The notes beneath the pieces are model-generated. The model saw only the letters and a list, made by a program, of their open reading frames with translations, was not told where the DNA came from and did no database searches. Source: Calliopum simillimum (taxonomy: Eukaryota; Arthropoda; Insecta; Diptera; Lauxaniidae). Taken from it: a stretch of 64,000 nucleotides of DNA. Below, piece by piece: positions 41,821 to 53,726 of this stretch. The stretch spans positions 84,279,058 to 84,343,057 of the forward strand of contig OX638372.1 of NCBI GenBank assembly GCA_951812925.1, written 5' to 3'. Numbering within the stretch: position 1 is the stretch's first letter; every line of letters begins with the position of its first letter. A program made the translations under genes and the position numbers.

Positions 41821-43551
41821 GCCCAGGAAAATTATAATTTTTCTGCGAAATAATTCCAAGTGAATTTTTTTCACCGGAATTATCTTTATTTATGCATGAT
41901 AAATAAAGTGTGGAAAGTCCATTGCAAAGTCGTGTGCACATAAAAAGTTTTTAAGACTCAAAGGTTGCTAAAATCAGTTTTTTGCAAATATCTCGCTAAT
42001 GCTGACTTTTACAGAAAAATGTTGGCTACTAATTTCGTAGCACAGAAAATTTTCTACAAAAGTATGTTAAAAATATTTTCATACGACTTATAGTTTAGAA
42101 GATCACTGAACTTAAAAAGTGGTTAACAATTATGATTCGAAATACTACCCATGAGTTCATATTAAAATATCTTACTTTTTAAATTGCGTTAACTCTTCAA
42201 TGAGAAGTTGTAGAAACAAAATTAAAATACGGTTAAAAGATAATTTGATTCTCTATATAGCGTACTAAATCTATTTTCAAACGACCCGTGGCCTTAAAGA
42301 TATTCTTAAAAAACCGTTAAGACTTCGAAAATTCTGATTTTTGAAGGATATCTCCGAATCGGTAAGCACTACACAAAGTAGTGATGACCAAACCAAGACC
42401 AAGACTGCTATGGTCTTGGTCTTGTTCTTGCACATTGAGTCTTGCTCTTGCTCTTGGTTTTGAAATTGAGTCTTGGTCTTGGTCTTGTTCTTGCTCATTA
42501 AGTCTTGGTCTTGGTTTTGGTCTTGGAAAAATTTTCAGAGATATTGAGTATTCAAAATCACATTTTTCCAAAGTAGTTAGGTTTTGAAGATGCCAAAATA
42601 CAAATTGAGTGATGATTTTATCTTCAAAACGGGAGTGAAACAACTTTTAACTATGACTTACCAAGACTTAAAAGCAGTCTTGGTCTTGACGATTATCGTG
42701 AGCAAGACCAACACCAAGACCATAGCAGTCTTGGTCTTGCAAAAATATCGACGTCTTGGTCTTGGTCTCGCAAAATTAGCAAGACCAAGAACAAGACGCA
42801 AGACCAAGACTAATTTTGCTCATCACTAACACAAAGACGTAACCGTACAGAAGATATTCAATAAAAACCGGTTTTTTGTCATTTTAAGGGTTTTTTGGAA
42901 TATCTTCTAAACGGTCACTTCTATGTGTACACATATTGCTTACTTTTTGTAGATCTTGCAATTTTTTAAAAAATTGGTGCTCTTACTTTTTATCATATGA
43001 CCCTTCGTTTCTGAAATATTCTTCAAAAACCAGTATTTTCGGAGTCGTAACGGTTTTTATAAAAATATCTTTAAAACCATGGGTCGTTCGAAAAAAAAAA
43101 ACTAGTACGCTGTATAGAGAATCAAATTATCTTTTAAACGGTATTTAAATTTTGTTTGTACAATTCCTCATTAAAGAGTTATCGCTATTTAAAAAGTAAG
43201 ATATTTTAAAATGTACTCATGGGTATCATAATTGTTATTAACTTTTTAAATTGGGTGATCTTCGAAACAATAAGTCGTAAGAAAATATTTTTCACGTACT
43301 TTTGTATTAAATTTCCTGTGCTAAAAAATTAGTGACCAACATTTTTCTGCAAAAGTTAGCATTAGCGAGATATTTGCAAAAAACTGATTTTAGCAACCTG
43401 TGAGCCTTAATAACTTTTTATGCGAACACGACTTTGAAAAAAACTTTTCATACTTTATTAATCACACATTAATTAAGATAATTCCGGTGAAAAAAAATTC
43501 ACTTGGAATTATTACGCACAGCAATTCTTTTTTCGTTTAATTTTCCTGGGC
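41821..43551. repeat. Giant palindrome 1.73 kb, family F5, interrupted by a MITE
   Basis: GCCCAGGAAAATTA at 41821 mirrors TTTAATTTTCCTGGGC ending 43551, with arms of about 530-550 bp. The position sum stays constant (GATTCTCT 42248-42255 pairs with AGAGAATC near 43117-43124). The arms are less alike than in F1 or F2 (about 85-90 percent by eye). The centre contains the hAT MITE 42379-42828; removing it leaves a loop of under 200 bases. Confidence 0.88.
42371..42836. mobile_element. hAT-type MITE rich in CTTGGT repeats, perfect 8-bp target duplication
   Basis: Element 42379-42828 (450 bp), ends TAGTGATGA and TCATCACTA, flanked by ACACAAAG at 42371-42378 and 42829-42836. The interior is made of degenerate GTCTTG/CAAGAC hexamers on both strands: mostly GTCTTG in the left half and CAAGAC towards the right end. 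No ORF is meaningful; the Lys/Thr- and Ser/Trp-rich ORFs here are translations of the hexamer. Confidence 0.92.
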
Positions 43552-44913
43552 TATTATTATTTTTTTATTGGAAGTTTCCTATGGAATACTGAGCAAGATA
43601 ACTCGATGAAATTTGATACATTGTCAAAGTTACCTAGTGTAATGTAAAATGAGTGAAACCGGTCAACGGACACGCAATATTAAGAGTATTTTTTGCGATA
43701 ATGCAACCAAAATGCTCATATATAATAGGGATAGTAATTACAAGCTCTGAACAAAAAACTATGTGAATACGGGACAATAGCACGCGGTTAAAGCAAAAGT
43801 ATAAAAATCCTTTGTTGAATGCGTTTTTTGATATATGTAATAAATTCAATTGTCATTTAGCCACTAAGGACAGGCAATTCAAGCTCTGATAAGAAACTTG
43901 ATTGATTCGCACAAGAGGGCGTAGCACCTCCCACTTAAATTATCTAGTAAAATAAAGTATGATTGAAAGTTCTTCTGGACGTCGGAAAATGCCTCTGATG
44001 AGGTTGACCTATAGTGCGTCCCGAAACGCGTAACTCAAACCATTCATCCAATAAATTTGTTGTTTTTCTTTTACGCATTTTTTGTTGGGGTTTTAACATA
44101 AACACATTGAATAGTAAGCTCAAACCAACAATGTCATCTGAGCCATGCGTGTTGCTAGCAAATTATGTAAATCATTTTCTGTTCCAAAAAACAATTATAC
44201 TTGTTAGTATGTAAGCTCAGCGAAAAATTCACGATTCGATTAAATTCTTAAATCGATTAAACAAAAATAAAAAATTTGTTTGCAACACGTTTTTCTCAAG
44301 CTGTGCTAGAAATTAACACTCAACATCCCGCCGCAGTTTGCACGTTTCTCCACTTGATATTTACGATTATTTGTACGAAAAATAGATAATTTATTGCAAT
44401 TTAAAGAAAACGTTTTTATTTCTGCTGTGCTGCACAAACTACCGGTGAAAATTTCAACTTGCAACACATGAAATATTAAAGGAAATTGTGCACCAAGAAG
44501 CAAAATAATGTAAAATTAAAGATGATAAAAAAGAAAAAATAAATAAATGAGTAAGAACAATGAGAAAATCGAAGAATACGTACGTAGCAACAACACGAAA
44601 TTGCATGGTTTTGTTTTACTTCCTTTCACTTGTAACGAAAGTTTATTCGGGTTGGAGTCTCCTTTTTTATTGTATTTTATTGCAATTATTTCAACATTTG
44701 CTAGTAAACTCAAGTGTATGAGTGTAATTGTATGTATACATGTACATAAGTGTTGCCCGTAAATTAGGATGGCTCGATAAAAGTTTGTAGTAGTCCTTAA
44801 ACTAAGGTTACCGAAAGATCTTTTCAAATAAACATGGATTGGATATCGTGCATATCTGTCAAACTTCCATTTTTACACTCTAACCAGTAGTATATGAGGA
44901 ATTCTCAAAAATT
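43552..44913. other. Spacer without gene
   Basis: Contains one GAGGGCGTAGCACCTCCCAC phrase near 43916 related to the dispersed ACCTCCCATA repeats. ORFs of 65-103 codons on both strands near 44306-44827 overlap one another and have no recognised motif. Confidence 0.45.
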
Positions 44914-45813
44914 GTGGAATTCTACAATTTTTGAGGCACATTCACCAAACTTGGTGGAGAGGTCACTTTTTATATAAGAATCAAAAATTGGAAGGGTGCA
45001 CGTCAAAAAAAAAAAAGTAAAAAAAGTTACGCATATATATATGAAGCAAAACACGTCAAGTGTACCAGCTGAAAATTTTTTTGTCTCCGATTTCGCTCAA
45101 ATTTGGCAAAATAGTAGTCCTGATATACAAAAACAATATTCCGGGAGGATTTGGTCCTAGTACCATTTATTGTTAAAATACAGGGTGTTGAAGTTGGCGT
45201 TTTTAGTCATTTTCATGAAAAGGTGTTTTTTCAAAAATTTAGAGCTTACACCAAAGTTTGTAAAGTAGCTTGTCCCATTCATTTTTAAATGTTCTTTTAT
45301 AAAAAAATATTACATGGTGAAAAAAATTTTTTTCACCGAAATATTTTAAACTTAAAAATACTTTTGAATTTTTTTTTAAAAAAACCACCTTTAAATTTTT
45401 TTTAAAAGTACTTCAGATTAAAGCATAATTTAAAAGCTTTAAAATGATGTGTGACTCAAGATGGTATTCGGTCGTTGGATAAGAGTTTTTGGCTTTTAAA
45501 CGCTTTTTTCGTAAGATGCCTTCCTCTTGAGTAAACAAAGAGTTTTGCCTGCTGTGGGCGTTTAAAAGCCAAAAACTCTCATCCCGGAATATTGTTTTTG
45601 TATATCAGGACTACTATTTTGCCAAATTTGAGCGAAATCGGAGACAAAAAAATTTTCAGCTGGTACACTTGACGTGTTTTGCTTCACATATATATGCGTA
45701 ACTTTTTTTACTTTTTTTTTTTTGACGTGCACCCTTCCAATTTTTGATTCTTATATAAAAAGTGACCTCTCCACCAAGTTTGGTGAATGTGCCTCAAAAA
45801 TTGTGGAATTCTA
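44914..45813. repeat. Palindrome 0.90 kb, family F6
   Basis: Left GAATTCTACAATTTTTGAGG and GGTGGAGAGGTCACTTTTTA mirror the right TAAAAAGTGACCTCTCCACC and CCTCAAAAATTGTGGAATTC. The position sum is constant near 90727. Inside each arm is GTGTACCAGCTGAAAATTTT and CCGATTTCGCTCAAATTTGG, shared with the 48977-50298 palindrome. Centre near 45363 is A/T rich. Confidence 0.88.
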
Positions 45814-46035
45814 CATATGCTTTTTATTTTTGTTGCGTTCCAAATGCATACCTACAAGTAGAATTGCCAGGTATAGAAAGTTTTACACTTGTGACGTTCT
45901 TTGTAAAACATCCCATCCCCTTCTGTCCAAACATTGTAAAGAGCATTAATTTAAGCTGAGGTGTCTATTTTTTAGTTGCATAAAGTGAGCCATACAGGTG
46001 TGACGAATTTCGACCTTTCAAACAGTAATTTCAAG
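45814..46035. other. Spacer without gene
   Basis: Nothing recognised. Confidence 0.4.
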
Positions 46036-46039
46036 CTGT

Positions 46040-46560
46040 CTGGGAAATTTTCCACTTTCCGGAAAAGCGGAAAAATGGTTTTGCATAGCTAAGTTTATTC
46101 TTTAAGCCAGACGAATTCGCGGGAAGAGTTAGCGATGCAATCTTTTAACTCCGGAATTTCGAGCTAATTTCGAGCTAATTTTGACCTTGAAGCATTTTCA
46201 AACTCACAATTTTCCCGAAAAATCATAAAAAACTTTTTATGGCTAATTTTATTTTTTTAGCCAGACGAATCCGCGGGAGGAGTAAGCGATGAAATCTTTT
46301 AACGCAAAAATTTCGAGCTGACCATGAATGAAGTGTTTTCCGGGAAACCTTGAATTTCCCCGAAAAATCCTAAAAAAACTTTGAAGGGCTTGCTTTATTT
46401 TTTTCAGCCAGACGAACCCATGCGAATATTTGGCGATCATATCATTTGACACACGAATTTCGAGCTAGTTTTGAGCTCATCAAAACCGAAAAGTGTTTTC
46501 CGGAAAACCACAAACTTGGCCGGAAAATCCCAAAAACACTTTTTTTTATGGTTTTGCCAT
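46040..46560 (+). repeat. ~150-bp tandem array, three to four diverged units
   Basis: GCCAGACGAA starts units at 46106, 46260 and 46407 (spacing 154 and 147). Each carries GGCGATCATATCATTT or GCGATGAAATCTTTTAAC, then ATTTCGAGCTAATTTT, CCGAAAA and TTTATGGTTTT or similar. A partial unit precedes the first. Confidence 0.75.
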
Positions 46561-46569
46561 GACATAATC

Positions 46570-46880
46570 TCCACGGACATAATCCCCATTTCGTAAATGG
46601 GTGTTATGTCCGTAAATTAAATTACGAAATGGGGACTATATCCGAAAGTTTTTCGAACAGAAAAAATCGGGCATAATCCCTATAACGATATTTCCTAATG
46701 CCTTTTTTTGTTATTGACAACAGCCGCAAATCAGGATTTAAAACTCCCAAAAATCCAATAGCGGCTTCGCGGATCTGTTTGTAATATAGTTTAAGTAAGT
46801 TTTAAGTTTTTCGAACATAATCCCCGTTTCGTAAATGGGGATTAAATCCGAATAATTTGCGGACATATGTTTAAAACGTC
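46570..46880. repeat. Hairpins of the CATAATCCCCATTTCGTAAA repeat
   Basis: CGGACATAATCCCCATTTCG (from about 46576) is mirrored by TTACGAAATGGGGACTATAT (46622). A further near-palindrome, TAATCCCCGTTTCGTAAATG with GGGATTA, lies near 46817. All belong to one short dispersed family. Confidence 0.65.
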
Positions 46881-48499
46881 AGAAAGTACTGAGCTATGCC
46901 ATTTAAAAGCCAGATTTGACATTTGTTTTAGGTAGATAAATAGATGGATGCAAAATTATATTTTTAACCCATATCGTATTATGGAAGAGCCCATTTCAAT
47001 CACCACAACCACAATATATGGGTAAATTAAAAAAAAAAAAAATTACATGTCGAGTCGACATAGCCACACGATTGGAAATAAGTTCAGATTTAGTTCCTAT
47101 CCAGATCAGTATTGGCTGAAGTAAGATCAGGGACGTATATTTTTTTCTTATCCGGATATGACAATAATCCACTCAATGAATCCGGCACCAACCACAAGAA
47201 ATTTATAAGAGCGAATGAGGTTGTTGGTTCTACTTCATCAGGTTTTCTGTTCAGATCCTGATTAGAAATCAGTTCTGATCAGAAAAATAGTTCTGATAAG
47301 AATTATTCTGAATTATTGGTATTTTATTCATAATTATCGTTAATGAAGAACATTAAAATAAAGTCCTAGATAAAGTAGAAAGAAAAGTCCAATATAATTT
47401 TAACTAACAATTAGGGGATCTCGATTATGGCCACAAAATTTGCGTGTTATCGGGCTTTTTTTTTGTGTTCAAACCATCCTGTATATGTGCAACACCGTGT
47501 TGATTTATAGAAAGGTTAGAGGATGGGGAAAAAGATGGGGTGGTATCGATGCACTCTTTTTTTTAAGTAACCGAGGTCATAGCTAACAGGGAAAATATTT
47601 TCATGGATATTATTCTACAACTTAACCTGAAGTTATTGAGGTCGAATATACGCGAAGCAGACATGGCGAAGGTCAACAAGAGTGAAGTGTTTCTTACATC
47701 TTGCATACTGACATGCAAAATGAAGGAACTTGCCTTGAAATCGAGCTTAAAAAGCAATGCGTCCAAGATTTAAATATGAAACTGAACACATCCTTGCAAA
47801 GCATCACTTTTTGGGTAGGTTATGTCATCAAACTAAAAACGTCGACAGCGCCACAGATCCATAATAAAATTCTGGTGGCCCTACATCATCTTATATCTTT
47901 AAAACTCATTTGCCTAATCTATTAAAATAAGTAGTCCAGCGCTTGTAAGATATACGAAATTGAATATTTTTACATTTACCATTTTTAAAAATAATTTTGC
48001 TTCGTTTGCGATTAGAATGCACCAACTTAGACCATCACGACTAAAAATTAGTTCAGGTTCGGATCCGATTTGGATCAAGCTTGCTTGAAGCATGATCCGA
48101 CAATGTCAAATAACGTCAAACTTCATGTGAAACGGACCTGATCAGTTTTTATATACATATGTATCAGTATAATTGCTCAGATGCTGATCAGAAAAGTAAA
48201 ATATTTAGTGTTAAAAGTTGGATAATTCTCATTAGAGTTTTATAAACGTTACTCGAATCAGAGTAACATAATTAAGAGTAGTTTTACATAGAAATTAATT
48301 TTATTTTTAACCATGACTAGCCTTCTTTTCCCGCTTCGATAGGCATGTTTGTTTTGTTTTTTGATTCCCAATAGCTTAGAAGATATACAGGGATAAAATT
48401 TTGATTTACGCCACTGCCACAACACCAATAAAAATTTAGGTATTTTGAGAAAGTTAATTTCATTTCAAACCATCCTAAAAATTGGCAATGGCATAGCTG
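46881..48499. other. Spacer rich in GATC-containing repeats, no clear gene
   Basis: CTGATCAG, GATCCTGAT and ATCCGGAT-type words recur at 47080-47330 and 48048-48150, and again after the next palindrome at 50364-50470, as if one older element had been split. Overlapping 67-74 codon ORFs at 47563-47925 show no recognised domain. Confidence 0.4.
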
Positions 48500-48870
48500 G
48501 AGTGTCCCAGGAAACCATCAATTAAAGCTTGTTGATAGTTTGCCTTAGATTTTTTTCTTGTAGTACATCTAGATATTCTTCGCTTTGACTATGAAGCCCT
48601 CAGGTGACCTTCGGGAAGCATCGGGTATTCCAAAAAAACTATCAGTTGAAGTTTATTGATGGTTCACTATAGATTTTTTCCCTCTCGTATCCCTAGATAT
48701 TCTTCGTTTTGACTATGAAGCCTTCGGGTGACCTTCGGCAAACTTCGGTTATTCCAAAAAACTATCAATTAAAACTTGTTGAAAGCTTGTCATAGATATT
48801 TTCCCTCTAAATATTCTTCGTTTCGACTATTAAGCCTTTGGGTGGTGGTCTTCGGAAAACTTCGTGTATA
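48500..48870 (+). repeat. ~125-bp tandem array, three units
   Basis: ATCAATTAAAGCTTGTTGAT (48516), ATCAGTTGAAGTTTATTGAT (48641) and ATCAATTAAAACTTGTTGAA (48765) begin successive units. Each is followed by TAGATATTCTTCG, GACTATGAAGCC and GGTGACCTTCGG. Spacing is 125 and 124 bp. Confidence 0.8.
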
Positions 48871-48976
48871 GCATAAAAACATTCCCATAACTAATATACT
48901 CATTTCCAAATTTTCAGCTTAATTGGACGAATGGTTTCTGAGTGATAATGCTTCAGACAGACACACAGTCATTTTT

Positions 48977-50298
48977 ATATATGAAGAACTCCATGCCAAG
49001 TGTACCAAGTTAAATTTTTTTTTCTCCGATTTCGCTCAAATTTGGCAATATCGTAGATCCGGTGTGCAAGAATTTCGCTCAAATTTGGCAATATGGTAGA
49101 TCCGGTATGCAAGAACAACAATCCGGGAGGATTTGGTCCTAGTACCATTTGTCGTTAAAATAGAGGGTGTTGAAGTTGGCGATTTTAGTCGTTTTCATGA
49201 AAAGGGTGCTTTTTCAAAAATTTATAGCTTACACTAAAGTTTGTAAATTGATAAATCTAAGTTACTGGTCCCATTCATTTTGAAGCGTTCTTTTTATAAA
49301 AAAATATTTCTTGGTGAAAAAAATGTTTTTTCACCAAAATTTTTTACACTTAAAAATACTTTTGAATTTTTTTTTAAAAAAAGCCCCCTTAGATTCTTTT
49401 TAAAAGTACCTTAAATTAAAGCATAATTATAAGCTTTAAAATGATGTATGGCTCAAGATGGGATTCGGACGCTAAATAAGAGTTATTGGCTTTTGAACGC
49501 CCGTGGCAAGCAAAAATCTTTTTTTACTCGAGAGGAAGACATCTTACGTAAAAAGTGTATATAGCAAAAAATGCTTAAAATCATCCAAGCAGTACGTGTG
49601 ATTTTTTTTTTGAATTTTTTGGAAAGCTAAAAAAAATTTTTTTTCCCTTCAATATTTTTTGCAAAAATTTTTCATAAAAAAATTTTTCAAAAATTATTCA
49701 AAAAAAAATAAAGTTTTAAAAAATTCACACGTATTCCTTAGATGATTCTAAGCACTTTTTGCTGAGTACTTCTTTTTACGTAAGATGTTTTCCTCTCAAG
49801 TAAAAAAAGATTTGGTTCTGCCACGGGCGTTCAAAAGCCAAAAACTCCCATGTAACGTCCGAATCCTATCTTGAGTCATCCATCATTTTAAAGCTTATAA
49901 GCTATGCTTTAATTTAAGGTACTTTTAAAAAAAATCTAAGGGGGCTTTTTTTAAAAAAAATTCAAAAGTATTTTTAAGTGTAAAATATTTTGGTGAAAAA
50001 AAATTTTTTTCACCAAGAAATATTTTTTTATAAAAAGAACACTTCAAAATGAATGGGACCATTAACTAACTTAGATCTATCAATTTACGAACTTTAGTGT
50101 AAGCTATAAATTTTTGAAAAAACACCCTTTTCATGAAAATTACTAAAAACGCCAACTTCAACACCCTGCACTTTAACAACAGATGGTACTAGGACCAAAT
50201 CCTCTCGGATTGTTGTTCTTGCATACCGGATCTACCATATTGCCAAATTTGAGCGAAATTTTTTTTTTGGTACACTTGGCGAGGAGTTCTTCATATAT
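48977..50298. repeat. Giant palindrome 1.32 kb, family F6
   Basis: ATATATGAAGAACTC (48977) mirrors GAGTTCTTCATATAT (to 50298); arms of about 600 bp. Shares CCGATTTCGCTCAAATTTGG, TTTGGTCCTAGTACCATTTG, AAAGCATAATT and the ACGCCC...AAAGCC block with the 44914-45813 palindrome, so both belong to one family. The left arm carries an extra 40-bp internal duplication (TTTCGCTCAAATTTGGCAAT twice). Confidence 0.9.
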
Positions 50299-51167
50299 AG
50301 ATAATCAAACAAAATGTGTTTGAGAAAGTTTTCTGTGTTCTTATTACATTTAATTCAGGACATTAAGTAGATACTGATTCCAACAATGTACTGGGACCGT
50401 ATTAAGGTTTTTAGTATCAGATCCTGATGAGGAATTGATCAGATGGCCGTATTCAGGATCCGGAGTTGATCATTATCCGGTATTAATGAACCAATTTCAA
50501 CATGTTGGACCTTAAGAGCGGTCTCATTGATGCCTTGACGTCGTTAAAAACAACGTAACTTCCCAGTTTTTAATCGATAAGATAGGATAAATTTTGTTTT
50601 TCGATCTATCCGAATGTGAATGTAGCTGTATGTTTTGTTTTCTATGTTTTTTTGGCTCTATGCACCCATATGTGTGTTAAGAAATACCACGATGGCTGTT
50701 GCAAATTGCACAATAATGGCGAAAGTGTTGGTACTCGAATTGAATTTGTTTTATTTAGGTTTGCTAAGTAAAATTTGTTGCACATTAGCTCGTGCTTATT
50801 TATGGTTCAAATTCGTTTGATGTTGTTTTTCTTGTTATTGTAAAAGCTGAAAATTTCGATTGCTTTTCCATGAGCTTAAAATATAAAACATGTAACATGT
50901 TTCATGAAGAAAGAGAGAAAACCGAAAAAGGTAGATAAGAAGAACGACGAAACTTAATAGAAATTCAAGATACTCGTAACAAAAAGTGGGGACGATTATA
51001 ATTCTTCAAAGGTTGATTCGGCTAAACTATAATATTTAACTCATTAAAACATAGTTCTTGAAGAGACGGTCCAAAAAGACCCATAAAAACATGATGTAAT
51101 GGTTAATGGGTTCCTTGTATGATTTCATTATGGCCTAGGGAAAACAAGATTTATCCGAAATGCAGTT
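50299..51167. other. Spacer without gene
   Basis: Starts with the GATC-rich repeat (50364-50470). A 61-codon hydrophobic ORF at 50635-50820 has no recognised family. Confidence 0.4.
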
Positions 51168-51289
51168 TTAGAATAATACAGTGGTGTGAAATTTCGAAAA
51201 TACATTTATTACTTTTAAGGATTTTGGCTGAAAAAAAAAAAAAACCATATATTGTTGATGAAAGGTTGGTAATATTAAAATACCCTGAA

Positions 51290-51400
51290 TCGTAAGTACC
51301 CTCCAAGAACATTTACAGTTCATAAATTGCGTACCCAAAGCGAAACGCTTACGAACTGTGATTTTACTAACACATGCATTCACTACGTACATGTAAACTT
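51290..51400 (-). repeat. Inverted copy of the 3541-3650 repeat
   Basis: GCGTACCCAAAGCGAAACGC followed by TTACGAACTGTGATTTTACT is the reverse complement, with changes, of the ACAGTTCGTAAACGTTGCGC region near 3.58 kb. Confidence 0.6.
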
Positions 51401-51663
51401 TGTTCTATTTGTCAGTTTTAAATTTTCAAAATCAAAAAAAAAAAAATAAATAAATGACAAAAAATTTGTGAAACCGACAAAAACAAAATTTTTCTTTTCC
51501 AAGGATGTTGTGTTTAAGCAAACAGATCGTTGAACGCGGGCGCACGTTGTTTGTGCATTTCGGAAACCAGAAGTGCGCTAATACTTACTGGATTTTTGGA
51601 ACCCATAGGTAAACTTAACGAAACTTGTGGTTTTTTGTTATATTAAGATTGATTTTTTGTTTT

Positions 51664-51878
51664 AATTTTCTTACAACAAATTCAATTAAGACCATTCCCC
51701 AGGCGTTTTGAAGTCTCCCATGCTGTGTTGGTCGTGAAAAGGGTCTTGGTATTTGTATCGTAATAGTTGTTATGCCGCCTTCCACGTCACTTGCGCCCAA
51801 CAGGCTGACCTATATATGACCATGGACACCGTCAATGAGGGACACAACGATTCATCTGTGCATGTCCAAAAATATGCC
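51664..51878 (+). pseudogene. BRPF/Br140-like PHD-ePHD fragment (pseudogene)
   Basis: In frame from 51664 the reading is NFLTTNSIKTIPQAF, then TGA, then SLPCCVGREKGLGICI. This lines up residue by residue with the BRPF-family region FLxPIDSIxxIPPARWKLTC, CxxCKxRGxGACI. The stop replaces the expected Trp codon (TGG to TGA) and a zinc-binding Cys is Gly. About four codons and the frame are then lost. The extended PHD finger resumes in another frame with CYAAFHVTCAQQADLYMTM, DTVNEGHNDSSVHVQKYA. In the living protein this domain helps a histone-acetyltransferase scaffold bind chromatin. Stop, frameshift and lost ligand mean it cannot work. It has no introns, so it is a retrocopy or one exon carried along. 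Family assignment is from memory. Confidence 0.75.
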
Positions 51879-52014
51879 ATCTACATAACTGGCAACTGTA
51901 TAAATTTAATGAAATCATTTTTTTTTTTTTTTTTGAATAAATAATGTAAATTATTAAAAGTTCAAATTGGAATCATTTATTTAAACCATAAATTTTATAT
52001 GTATTAAAATCAAT

Positions 52015-52250
52015 TCGTAAGCGAAACGATTTTAACGAAGCAAAAGCGAACCACTTTGATGTTACGTAAACGTAACTATTTTTCGAGCTCCAAACAATGT
52101 GCATAACTACGTTTTTAATTCTACTCTTTTTATTCTAACATTTACGTTTACGGTTCGTATTCGTATCGTCAAAACGGTACGTTTACGATGTCTTGTATGA
52201 CTTATAGACTTCGCCAGCGTTACGCTTTCTTGCCGCTTTTCTTATAGGGT
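52015..52250 (-). repeat. ACGT-rich dispersed repeat, copy b
   Basis: Reverse complement of the family at 3000-3190 and 60245-60550: contains GAAGCAAAAGCGAACCACTT, ATAGACTTCGCCAGCG and TTGCCGCTTTTCTTATAGGG. Confidence 0.7.
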
Positions 52251-53399
52251 ACTCCTCATTTTGTCCTTTTTCGAAATCTAAATGAAATAAGAACTGTATA
52301 ATACTTACCGTGATTTTGTAAGGAATTTTTAAAAGTTGATCGCATCTGGTGTTATTTTGGTTCTACGGGAACGGTCTGGGAATAGTATATGTTGTCTAAA
52401 AATATTCTACAAAACATGTACTAAAGCCAGCTTTACGAATATAATGAAGTTAAGCATTGTTTTTTGTCACCTTTGGGTACTAAGTAGAACCTGTATAAGG
52501 TTCCCCCGTTCAAGCTTGCAAATACTTACCTAAACGCCCCAAACTACTTATTAAACTATGTATCCACAAAATGTCAGCTTTACGAAAATGATGAAGGTCT
52601 GGCCTGTGATCTTACTCCATACTAAAAAAATAAACTTAAAATTCTTTACTTTATATAATTTTGACTATCTAAGCAAAATATGGTAGAAAAAAAAACACTT
52701 TATTTGTTTTGATGTTTTCTTTATTAAATGCTAGTAACATAAACCTCAATATTGTCAGTGCGAAAAATTACTTTTTGCCTGATAAATATGTCAAATGGCT
52801 AAAATTCGCAAGGAAACCAAAAACTAATTTTGACATTCTTGGTCTTGAAAAATGCGCCGTATATCACGCTTTGACGTAATGTAGCACACATAAAAAAGTT
52901 TTAAGTTTTGGATGCAAACTGTGAAACAAAAATACCCAAAATCACACCTTTACAAAAAATACGAAGTATGTAAGAATTGTGATATCTCGCGCAATTTTAA
53001 TCCGATTTCCACTCTGAAGACCATGTTTGAAAGCCCTTAATTTTTCCATTTGTTTTTAATCAATTAATTTTAGGTATATTTTAAAACAAAAACATAAAAA
53101 CGTCGCTTTTTCATGATATACAATTTTTTTTAACAAATTTCGGCCTCTAGCGAGACCTCGTTTACTTTAAGAATAAAGATTTGAAAGCAAAACTATAGGA
53201 AAACAAGTTTCCAACATTAATTGAGGTCTAAAGTGTTTGTGTGTGTCTTGTATATTGAGTTATAGGAAAAAAACTGTTTTTTGAATCAAAAATTTTTTAC
53301 TTCTTCCGAGACTTCCATAGGGCAAACTTCACTGTAGAGCAATGAGAAAAGAACAAGAAATATAGAAAATTAATCCCTTTCAAAGATTTGGGATGAATT
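52251..53399. other. Spacer without gene
   Basis: No coding or repeat feature recognised. It is the flank into which the BEL element inserted. Confidence 0.45.
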
Positions 53400-53404
53400 A
53401 CTAC

Positions 53405-53726
53405 TGTCTAAGAACAAACTAAGTAGTTGCGTTGAGTTTAACGTTTCATAACTGACTAATTTATTTTTGTCAAATTTCTTATGACTAGCTTAAAATGTTA
53501 CATTGCTATGCGCCACTGAGAGTATTAGAATCGTATGATTTAACAGTTAGGTGAAAAGCAAAATAGAAAGAAGAATTACTCGAATGATTTTACGGTTCTT
53601 TAAATAGTAGAAAAAACAACCAGTGGCGGTGTAAACTAAATTATTAAATAGCAAAATTTTCAAAATTAAAGAATTCAAATTCTAGTCAAATAAACTTAGG
53701 ATAAAACTTAATATTTTTCATAAACA
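53405..53726 (-). repeat. 3' LTR of the BEL element
   Basis: 322 bp, TG...CA. In element orientation this is the downstream LTR. It matches 59467-59788 without a visible difference. Confidence 0.95.

Noticed and set aside
42277..42829. Lys/Thr/Glu-Gln-rich and Ser/Trp/Cys-rich ORFs
   Set aside because: Translations of the degenerate CTTGGT hexamer inside a MITE with perfect TIRs and target duplication.
47563..47925. Overlapping ORFs of 67-74 codons on both strands
   Set aside because: One frame stays open for about 68 codons, but no domain was recognised and the opposite strand is equally open.
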